A stretch of 18,930 nt of DNA from Euperipatoides rowelli. Its lineage: Eukaryota; Onychophora; Udeonychophora; Euonychophora; Peripatopsidae. The notes beneath the pieces are model-generated. The model saw only the letters and a list, made by a program, of their open reading frames with translations. It was not told the origin of the DNA and made no database searches. Positions within the stretch are counted from its first letter, which is position 1; the number at the start of each line of letters is the position of its first letter. The stretch is taken from NCBI GenBank assembly GCA_003024985.2, contig PXIH01S0019892.1; one strand, written 5' to 3'. The translations under genes were made by a program, and so were the position numbers. Shown piece by piece: positions 1-8,600 of this stretch.

Positions 1-740
1 TGTTTTAGAATATATTTATTAGACCACCTTAAAGTCAAAATTTCAGAACCACTTGAAAAATCCAAAAAAAAAAAAAAAAAAATTACGAAAGGGTTAAGGC
101 ATTTTGGCAGTATGATTTATTTTATAACATTTATTGATATTTGTGGTCAAAAGAATTTTAATAAATTCAAGAAATAATGAAAGAGACCAATTTAAAGTCG
201 TAATGAATATTGGAAGTAAAAAGTCCTGGCAGTTTGGTCATGTGCAAAACATTAGCGACCAAGCAAACCATGGACATATACTGGGGACTGTTGGACCAAT
301 CCCCGTCTGACCCAGATTCAGTCTATGTTTTTTAAAAATATCCATGTTCTCGGAGAACTATTATAGAGAATGCTCTGAATCTGGAGATAGACTTTTAAAA
401 AATCAGAGCATGCTCTATTGCAGATTTTAATAATTTGACGAATTCGGTGAACTATCAGAGAAGTCTTTGACTCGGATCCAAGTAAAAGCATCGGGATTCA
501 GAGTACAACTCACAATGCTTTGTACCAATCAAATTACAATATGGAGGAAAATAAACTTTACTGATATTTACAAGTATCAAACATGATATAACTGGTCTCG
601 CCTTTGTCTATGCACTACTTCCTCTACATAATTTTCTTATTTTGACTATATGAGATCGTTTATAACGGCCATGACGATTTTTTAAATGCTGAAATATTGT
701 TTTCAGTCGAGATAGTAATATTTACCGTCTATTTCTTGGT
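1..740. other. AT-rich flank, no gene seen
   Basis: No reading frame or RNA gene is convincing here. The only structure noted is the inverted repeat around 312-418. Confidence 0.6.
363..418. repeat. Imperfect inverted repeat, 16-bp arms
   Basis: ATAGAGAATGCTCTGA at 363-378 pairs with TCAGAGCATGCTCTAT at 403-418 with one mismatch and a 24-nt loop. A competing stem exists between CCAGATTCAG at 312-321 and CTGAATCTGG at 375-384. Its origin is unknown; it may be a small foldback repeat. Confidence 0.6.
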
Positions 741-763
741 GGCACAGAATGCAAGCATGGTCC

Positions 764-855
764 CGACATGGTGGTTCAGTCGATAGCGATGCTGGCTGCT
801 ATCATGTTGAGCACAGGTTCGATTCCTAGCTGAGCCGGGTATGGAACGTTTTTTT
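764..855 (+). repeat. tRNA-derived SINE head or tRNA pseudogene
   Basis: TGGTTCAGTCG at 772-782 fits the Pol III A box (TRGYNNARNNG). GGTTCGATTCC at 816-826 is a near-consensus B box, and the spacing between them is tRNA-like. A run of seven T at 849-855 could terminate Pol III. The T-stem pairs only near the loop and no complete cloverleaf forms, so this is a tRNA-derived repeat rather than a working tRNA. Confidence 0.6.
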
Positions 856-859
856 CCTA

Positions 860-1715
860 ATCTTAGAGCATCTTGCTATGGGTTTTTTACCAGGATTCTG
901 GCTCTTTAGAACCTGTAGGGTAATAGTATTAATTAGTGAATTTAATTCTTGAATATTTAATTGTATTAACATCACAAAAAATGAATTTCCTGTTAATAAC
1001 GGGAAATTTATTTTATATTTAAAAAAAGCAAGCGCGATGTCTTCAAATGTTTAACCCAGACATCACGTTCAAATGCTGCCAAGGACATGGCATTTTTCTT
1101 CTTCTCACAACAGACCTTTAAAAGCACCTTCAAGTAAAGGCTAAATTTAAGCTTTTTTTTTCAATGTACATTTTTTCTCCTTTAACTTTATTACTATGTT
1201 AGCTGATTTTAATAATCTCGGACTCTGTCTCTCTCTCTCTGTTTGTACTTTGACATGTACAGTTACTCTGAGCTCAGTTTTTAAAAATACATAGCCTCAA
1301 TGGTCTTTTACAAATTGTCTGACTGAATAACTTTATTATATTAAGGTCGGTTTGGGATCTGTATTCCGAAAATTTGGATTGTTGCTGGGTTTGGAAGAAT
1401 CGAAGAAGACACCTATATTTAATTGTAAAAAATCAAAATGGTCTCTAATGATTATATATAATAATTTTTTTTAAATAATAATATTGTTTAACTTTGTTTT
1501 ATATAATTTTCCATTAAAAACACATAGGATCATTTCCCTATTTGAGAAATATATATATTAAAAAAAAAAGCGATATTAAAAATGGTCGTATTTATTAAAG
1601 ATATTTTGACAGTATGGTTAATTTTATGTCATGACATTTTTAAAGGAAAAAAAAAACAAAATAAACAACAATCACAATGAATATTAACTGGGACTGAAAA
1701 GAAATTGTAAACTAA
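860..1715. other. AT-rich flank, no gene seen
   Basis: The stretch has low-complexity A and T runs and a short CT run near 1226-1240. No reading frame or family match was recognised. Confidence 0.55.
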
Positions 1716-1716
1716 G

Positions 1717-1812
1717 ACGATGACTCGTGTGAGCAGCTGGCAAGAAGTCAGGCTGCTAACCCATTGTGGGTTTGAATCCCACATAGTGGATGGTCGTTGT
1801 TTTGTTTTTTTT
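1717..1812 (+). repeat. tRNA-Ser(GCT)-like SINE head
   Basis: A perfect T arm is present: TGTGGG (1765-1770), loop TTTGAAT, CCCACA (1778-1783). It overlaps the B box GGTTTGAATCC. Upstream, GG-CTGCTAA-CC at 1751-1761 is a serine GCT anticodon-loop arrangement, but the anticodon stem is only two pairs. The long variable arm of a true tRNA-Ser is missing and the A box is weak. A T-rich run (1797-1812) follows. This is best read as a decayed tRNA-derived SINE. The other copy in this window (764-855) shares the GGCTGCTA segment. Confidence 0.6.
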
Positions 1813-1868
1813 TAAATTAAAAAAAAAAAATGTAAACCAATATTGGTTGTGTCAGTTTTGTCGTATGT

Positions 1869-1906
1869 CTTGGCTCTTCCAAGGTCATGACCTTGGAAGA
1901 ACCAAG
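1869..1906. repeat. 38-bp near-perfect palindrome with AGGTCA half-sites
   Basis: The arms pair over 19 bp with a single mismatch. The inner 24 bp (1876-1899) are a perfect palindrome with arm CTTCCAAGGTCA and no spacer. The centre is AGGTCA followed directly by TGACCT, an inverted repeat with zero spacing of the nuclear-receptor half-site, extended by AA in the way that NR5A and ERR receptors prefer. A related CTTGGAAGAG copy follows at 1916-1925. Confidence 0.75.
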
Positions 1907-1925
1907 CCATTTAGGCTTGGAAGAG

Positions 1926-2850
1926 GAGCGATTCCAGGGGGGGGGGAAGGACTTTTAAAATCAACGCTGAAATTCTTTATAGCCAATTTCACAAATCAGG
2001 AATGAGAAATAGGCTTGTATATCATCAGCCGAACATAAAACCTTGATTTAAAAAAAAAAAAAAACGGCTAGACATAATGAGAATGGACATTAAGTATAAA
2101 CGTTTTATAATAGTTAAAATATTCAACACATACTGACACAAATGTCATGTTAAGTTTAATGAAGATTTACAATGTTTTGAATGCTTAGAGGGTGGTGAAA
2201 TTCTTCAGTTGTTATTAGGACACCTTTTCTTTATCCTTCTAGGTGCAATCGTTCCTCATTACAAATGAAAATAGTTCCATCACTAGCTATGTTTTGTACA
2301 CAATATAATAATTGCATTGTCCTTTTATAAGATTGTAAAGTTTGTATAAAAATGCCTATGAAAAACTTAGTGTTCAATCATTGACTTCATTCAGAAAGCA
2401 AAAAAAAAATTGTGTGGGGAGGGGGGGGGGGGGGAGGGGATAGTATATACAGAGACTACATTATGACGTAAGCAGTCCAGTGGGAGGGGGGATTCTTGCA
2501 TTTCCTCCTGAAATTTTTTTTTTCAAGGATATAAATAAAACAAACACTTAAACAAAAATTTAATTATCTTGACAAATTTAGATTGGATTATTTAAGACAA
2601 AAAGCAAGTATAAAACTATGGCTTAAATCTTTCAAATCAAATATATAAATATGTGAATATCACTTTATCATTGTAACTTCAGCATTATGAAGTGCTGTTA
2701 GAAATAATGTATTTATAATGACACTTGGACCTATTTTTGCACTATTAATATAAAGTACAGCTGTTGACCAGAACAATTGTGCACTTTATGATAAAAGTAT
2801 GAAATTTTTACCATAGGTAGTATGAATCTTTATATTTAAAATTTGATGTG
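1926..2850. other. AT-rich flank with homopolymer runs, no gene seen
   Basis: Long A runs, G runs at 1937-1946 and 2416-2439, and plain AT-rich sequence. No coding stretch was recognised. Confidence 0.55.
2416..2439 (+). repeat. G-run with G-quadruplex potential
   Basis: Four G, A, fourteen G, A, four G. It can supply four or more G-tracts for a quadruplex. Its length is unreliable in most sequencing data. Confidence 0.7.
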
Positions 2851-2875
2851 GAGGGAAGTCGGATTCCAGTTGTTT

Positions 2876-2892
2876 GGGGTCTGGGGGACCCC
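2876..2892. repeat. Short GC hairpin
   Basis: GGGGTC pairs with GACCCC around a TGGGG loop. It is isolated in AT-rich DNA and has no known role. Confidence 0.5.
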
Positions 2893-2933
2893 CTAATTAG
2901 CATATTTAGCTTATTTTGACATCATTTCTGAAT

Positions 2934-3099
2934 TTTCTGAAGGGAAACTTCAGAAATCATCGTATNGTATCCTAGTACCCAGAATGCATAGAGATGATTT
3001 CTGATACATTTTGGATAATTTTTAAAAATTCAAGATGGCGTTCAAAAATTTGTTTTTTAATTTTTTGATGGGGATGTGTTCAGGAATGAATTCTGGGTA
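2934..3099. repeat. Nested inverted repeats around an undetermined base
   Basis: Three inverted pairs lie close together: TTTCTGAAG (2934-2942) with CTTCAGAAA (2948-2956), CAGAAATCATC (2951-2961) with GATGATTTCTG (2993-3003), and TACCCAGAAT (2976-2985) with ATTCTGGGTA (3090-3099). An N sits at 2966 inside the second hairpin. This may be a foldback repeat that was hard to sequence or assemble. Confidence 0.6.
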
Positions 3100-3109
3100 G
3101 TATGTGAAG

Positions 3110-4080
3110 TCATACAAGTTCCTCTATTTAATTATTATACATTTTAAAAACAAACAATAATTGGCATGATGAATACTGAAATAAAAGTGTGAGTATATAA
3201 GATATTTTTAATAAAACTATATTTATAAAGAATTTTAAAACATGCTGTTTTTTTTTCCTCTCTTTTAAATATAGCTAACTCCATTAAGTTGCAATTACTG
3301 TATATTTGTTTTTTTTTCCAGAATGGTTATTTTTGCATTTTTACTATCTAACACATATTCGCAAATTTTGAATTAGTGTTTGAGATTTAAAAATTTATGT
3401 TTAAAAGTACAGCAATCATAAACCTTCTTTAATACATTTTGTTTACTGTAATTTACCTTATAATAAAATTAAATTGTTCCTCTTTCCTTTAAGACCAAAC
3501 AATACTTTATTCATTATATTAATATACGCTCAAAAACAAATGTAATAAATTAGATTCCCTTTATTTCAGACAAAAAAAAAACTCTACTTAATCTTTTTAT
3601 TAGATTCTTCTAATACAATCTTTCCCGTTATCACTAACATTTTATTTTCTTCAAATGATAATAGAATAATATAGTAAATAAACTCTGCTGATTACTAAAA
3701 ATAAATACAGTATAGGCTACTGTATTAATATTGTAAACTTGTTAATATCAACACTATCTTATAAAGGTGCCGACATTACTGAAATCCAATCTGGCTGTGT
3801 AAGTTGCTTAATTAAATTAAAATGTATGATCCTTTTCTTTAAATTGAAATAGTATTAACTTGCGTAAATCACTGGTCAATGAGTAAAAAGTATTTCAACC
3901 AATATTATTTTGAGATAGTCTACAAAGAACTTTAAAAAGGTAAAAACATTTCTGCAATTTTAACATTGAAATAAATAAATAAAATAATTTTTAACTAGCG
4001 TGTGAAATTAAAAAAAAAAAAAAGATTTGATTATGAAAAACTTTAGCTAATCTGTAAATTCTTTTCTCTTTTTTTAAAAA
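3110..4080. other. AT-rich flank, no gene seen
   Basis: No supportable coding frame or RNA gene. The TATACAGTA-type motif described in the findings occurs at 3296-3304. Confidence 0.55.
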
Positions 4081-4095
4081 ATGTTTTTCTTATTG

Positions 4096-4270
4096 GCTAA
4101 AGTTGTATTAATAAATGCAGTACTTTTATAATAAATTCTGTACTTAATTTAAAAACTGAAAATAATGACATGATTGTATTGANGCTAAAGTTGTATTAAT
4201 AAATGCAGTACTTTTATAATAAATTCTGTACTTAATTTAAAAACTGAAAATAATGACATGATTGTATTGA
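4096..4270. repeat. Exact 87-bp duplication on either side of an N
   Basis: Positions 4096-4182 and 4184-4270 are identical and separated by one N at 4183. An exact repeat ending at an undetermined base is best explained as an unmerged overlap between two contigs, not as a biological repeat. Confidence 0.8.
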
Positions 4271-4274
4271 TTTT

Positions 4275-4810
4275 TTTTCATTTTTTAAAAAAAGGTTAAG
4301 TGTACACTTTATTAAAAAATAAAAATTTAGCACTTAGAATGTTTTTAATGAGTATTAATATTTGCGAATCTTTATTTTCACGAATGTATGACTGCCGCGA
4401 AACTCATGAAAATATTACTCTTGCGAAAAAATCCACATATACAGTATATCTTTAACGTTCACTAAAATTTCTGTAATAAAACTTATCTTGTATTGAAGGA
4501 AAAAAAAAAACATTTTCTATCTTCAAACTCAATTATCTAAAAAAAAAGGTTTTGTAATTAATGAGTAGAAATGTCTGTATATTGGTATGGCTTGATATTT
4601 CTCCTCAAGCACTCATCCTAGCACAACGTTTAGTTAAAGCCTTGCTAAAAGCAGATTCACTGATGCTGTTTGGGGATCCCCATAACCTTTCCTGTTCTGG
4701 GAATGAATTTTTGAAAATTTAGGATAAAAGAAGCTTGAAAGTTTGCTGGCCAATTGTAAAGCAAACTACAATTTCCTCCAGGAACAGCCTGGTACATTTT
4801 TAAACTCATT
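4275..4810. other. AT-rich flank, no gene seen
   Basis: The part from 4560 to 4810 is less AT-rich and has a GGGGATCCCC palindrome near 4673 and a 7-bp AGTTTGC/GCAAACT inverted pair near 4740. No protein or RNA match was recognised. Confidence 0.5.
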
Positions 4811-4844
4811 TGAAGCCACTAGGCGGCTTCTTTCGCTAGTTATA

Positions 4845-4941
4845 AATAAATGCCATTAGATGACTGTGTAATTTAGTTGCGTCATGAGATTTATAAATAA
4901 ATCATGACGCTTTAAATTACAGTCATCTAATGGAATTTATT
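4845..4941. mobile_element. Foldback element, possible MITE
   Basis: The span folds almost end to end. CCATTAGATGACTG at 4853-4866 pairs perfectly with its complement ending at 4933. After a 2-nt bulge the pairing continues through TAATTTA and GCGTCATGA to a small AT-rich loop near 4890-4900. Outside the core, seven more A/T pairs extend the stem to 4845 and 4941. The arms are about 40-45 nt. This architecture fits a small non-autonomous DNA transposon, but no target-site duplication is clear and no transposase is present. Confidence 0.65.
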
Positions 4942-5290
4942 AGGAGTGCCTAAAAACTGGAAGGCCTAACTCATTAGTCATATGATCAAATAATAGCAGC
5001 CTTATTTTTTAATTTTCAGTCCTAGCCTTACCATAACCCTGAACCTTATGTCCTACTACATATTAAATCCATTATGCCCCAACACTATGATAATCTAGAG
5101 GTGAGATAATAGTTTTTGATCGATTTCAATAATTTTGACACAACTTCCGAAAGCACTTCCCGTAATGACTAAAATACAAGCACAGATGTTAAAAACACAG
5201 TAAAATGGGACTTAGGCTTTCCAGTTTATAAGTATTTCTACATATATTTAGATATCTTTCTTTTTTTTTCTTAGTTTATAATGTTAAAAT
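4942..5290. other. 3' flank of MAT2B, no other feature seen
   Basis: AT-rich sequence between the foldback element and the candidate poly(A) signal. Part of it may be 3' UTR if a distal poly(A) site is used. Confidence 0.5.
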
Positions 5291-5294
5291 AAAT

Positions 5295-5300
5295 TTTATT
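5295..5300 (-). promoter_or_regulatory. Candidate MAT2B poly(A) signal
   Basis: AATAAA on the minus strand, about 110 nt beyond the MAT2B stop codon. It is a plausible cleavage signal by position, but the whole flank is AT-rich and such hexamers arise by chance. No clear GU-rich element follows. Confidence 0.35.
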
Positions 5301-5410
5301 TTAATAATTTTTGTATGATCATCATCATTATGTTGTACAGTACATAAAGACTTAAAATATATTAAGTATTTAAATTTACAATTATATTTTTTAAAACCAA
5401 TTTATAATTT

Positions 5411-5677
5411 TTAAGTTTTCTGTATTTTTTGGTAATGTGGATCAAGACATTTTTTAATGCCATCTTTAAAAGACATCTTTTTTAGAGAAATTAAACGTTC
5501 AAATCTGGAACAATTCAGTTGGGAATTATAAGGTCGAGGTGCTCCAACGCTCGGGTTTTTATCAGCTTCTATATGGTCCATTGGTAAATTATAAACATCT
5601 GCCATAACTTTGACCATGTCATATTTAGTAACGTCATCAGAGCCACATAAATGAAAAATCCCAGTAACAGTAGGATC
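5411..5677 (-). CDS. MAT2B: MAT2B coding exon 5 and stop (residues 214-301)
   Basis: This is the last coding exon, 267 nt including TAA, after acceptor TTATTTCTAG. It encodes the substrate-domain end of the fold: [16 protein letters not shown], then [16 protein letters not shown], then a short tail closing in YQKIQKT. The GA-x-RP-x-N-x-QL-x-CS block is characteristic of the RmlD/MAT2B family. The protein stops soon after the GIKK helix. The vertebrate protein continues for several more residues, so the tail is short. Confidence 0.95.
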   Translation of the reverse strand, partial: DPTVTGIFHLCGSDDVTKYDMVKVMADVYNLPMDHIEADKNPSVGAPRPYNSQLNCSRFERLISLKKMSFKDGIKKCLDPHYQKIQKT

Positions 5678-8600
5678 CTAGAAATAAAAAAAAAGGTAGG
5701 TAATATTTTTCAAAATGAAGTATCGAAGAAAAAGTTACATCAAACACATAAAATGTACTAAGATCAGCATTGATAATTATATAGCCTACTGTAAATGTAA
5801 TTTCCTGCTTTTATTTGATTTGCAATAATTATTGGCTTCCCAAACAATTAAAGACAAAAATAATTAAAATCTAATCAAATCATAATTAGAAAAGATTAAA
5901 GCATAAAAAAATAGAGTAATCTATGAGTAATCTTCACCCAGATAACTAATCTGCAGTAGAGACATACAGAGCTTAGATTTAAGTCATTTTGTGATTGATA
6001 AATAAAGATTTTTTTTTCATTTTGAGTCATTTTTTTTAGTTGTAACTGACACTACCCCCTCATCTTCACATAACCCTTCCTACCCCTTAAGTTCTTAACC
6101 CCTTGTATATACAGTATGGTACCAACAGACAGACAGCTGCGGATGAATGATTATACTATAACTAAATATTATTATATACTGTATACCATAGTAAAATTTT
6201 ATTATATTTAAATAGAGAGCTTAGATTTAAGTCATTTTGTGATTGATAAATAAAGATTTTTTTTTCATTTTGAGTCATTTTTTTTAGTTGTAACTGACAC
6301 TACCCCCTCANAACTGACACTACCCCCTCATCTTCACATAACCCTTCCTACCCCTTAAGTTCTTAACCCCTTGTATATACAGTATGGTACCAACAGACAG
6401 ACAGCTGCGGATGAATGATTATACTATAACTAAATATTATTATATACTGTATGCCATAGTAAAATATTATTATATTTAAATAACTACTATATTTAAATAG
6501 AGTCCCTAAGTTATAATAGGATAACCTATCATTTATCTTAGGAGAATATGAACTACATTATAAATAACAAGTACCGGTATATACAGTATAATGCAGATTG
6601 TTTATTATGATAATATAATTGTACTTTATTTGGATACAGACTATGAAGATATTAAATAAACCGTAATCTGCCAAGAGAGAGCCTAGCCCGTTACCTGTTG
6701 CCATAATAGAGAAATATACTGTATTTTATACTGGCTTCATCCTCCACGACAAGCAACGTAATATCCTACAGCACACCTTATAAAATAAAGGACAGCTGTA
6801 TAAAGACTGTATAGAACATTCTAGCCAGTCTCGTTAGGGACACCTTCGATTAAGTCTCGTTGGAGACACCATTTATTATACAAATCGACCTAAATACAAG
6901 ACAATTAGAATCATTTTATTACGATTAAAAATCACTAACTACAAATTTTTTTAAAAATTAAAACATATATTGAACCTTTTCAAAGTGCAAATACTGTAAG
7001 TAATATTTAGTAAACCATACTGTAAGTCGGAGAAGAAATATTTATTTCCCTCTAACCACAGATGGGACCTATATACTGTAGTTCTTCTGATCCAATGCAA
7101 GCCTATATTTAGAATGTTCACATGATTGAAAAACTAAAAGTACACTAATTTGTATGCATCTGGATCTAAAGATCAAAAAATAATGTTTAGTCCACCCCCT
7201 CCCAACACCCAAATGCTCTTTACATTTCATTTTTTTGGTTTATACAATAATACACAATTCAAAGAAATGGCAATTTTGACATTCATATTTTTATAAATTT
7301 CAAATAATTCAGCAAATTCATTTTACTATTTAGCATATAAATATCAAATTAGGATCTGGTTATTATTAAAACTTACTAGTAAATTTTTGTCAGCCAATAA
7401 AAAGCAAGCTTGAGCTACGTCTTCAGTGTTTATAGGGAACCTGCGTTCATAGTCAGACATCTTACAGTGCTTGTCTTTGTTCAGCAAGGCCTCAAATAAG
7501 ACAGTAACGGCACTCTCAGCCAAATATTCCACATCTCCATACAGAATTGACACTCGTAGAATGGCACTATCTATTATTTAAAAAAAAAACAAACAAACAT
7601 AGTTTTAGACCTGGGAAATATATTTTTGAGATGTGGATTGAAAAGATGAATTAGTGCAAATTATAGTCTGGAAATATTTTCAAATGTAGTTTTGAAATAT
7701 TTTAAAAAGTGTTTCTAATTGTCCATTTGNTTTTTATAAAAAAAATAAATAAATGCACCACTAATGCCCTTCTTCTAAACAACTAAATATGACATTTGGA
7801 AAATAGACTACTGCCAAATAAAATTAATATTAACTTCTATGGTGATTCTGTATCAGTTATTAAATTCCATGGTCAAAAGTATTTTTTTTTACCTAAAAGA
7901 TGGAATATATACTGCACAATATACTGTAAAAAGTGCACATGCAGTATGCAATATATTCAGAACATGTGCTGTATGTGTTATCAGAGAAGACAATAGAGAT
8001 ATGTAAGAACCTTGAGATGAAAAAAATCAACTAGCAGAGATGAATAAAGACAGTGAGACAAAAGTAGAAATAGTAGAAAGTCAAATAGAAATAAAAATTA
8101 TAAGAAAAAAGTAGCGTGAAAAATACGAACACTAAACATGTGAGAAAAAAAAACATTAGAAGAAATAATGTCCTGTGTATAGGACAATATGTATGGAATG
8201 TATAGGAACAGGACATTTTGCTACAGTATACAAAGCTAGGGCTTTAAATAGGGGGAAATGATATGCACCCACTAAGGAAAAACTGTGAGAATGAAGATGA
8301 GTGGAATGAAAAAGTAGAGATAAATGGGAGCAAGGAAGATTTAAAATTAGATACAGGGGCACAGTGCAATATTATACCTGTATATCTTTATGAGAAACTA
8401 AAGTTAGGAAAAGACAGTCTAATGAGTACAAATATAAGGTTATAATATTTGGTGAATATAAAGAAATTGGTGCCATTATTTCAAAATCAAAGATAAATGA
8501 AGAGATAAAAAATATATAAAATATGTGGTGTCACAATGTGAAGTAAATAGAACCCACCCTTGCAAAGACATGTTTTGCCTTAGCACTAGATTCATAGAAG

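Larger units (their letters stand above)
5678..7376 (-). other. MAT2B intron 4
   Basis: This intron is 1699 bp, with donor GTAAGT and acceptor TTTCTAG on the minus strand. It contains the 248-bp tandem duplication with an N, and two AGTCTCGTT-type direct repeats. No nested gene was seen. Confidence 0.9.

Noticed and set aside
4039-4104. 12-bp inverted pair ACTTTAGCTAAT / ATTGGCTAAAGT
   Set aside because: It is short, with one mismatch, and its right arm overlaps the start of the contig-overlap duplication.
7796-7996. Cysteine-rich reading that could be a Gag zinc knuckle upstream of the protease relic
   Set aside because: The cysteine and histidine spacing does not match CX2CX4HX4C and the stretch is too decayed to support a call.
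8031-8362. Minus-strand Phe/Leu/His-rich frames
   Set aside because: They arise from A-rich plus-strand sequence and partly lie antisense to the protease relic.
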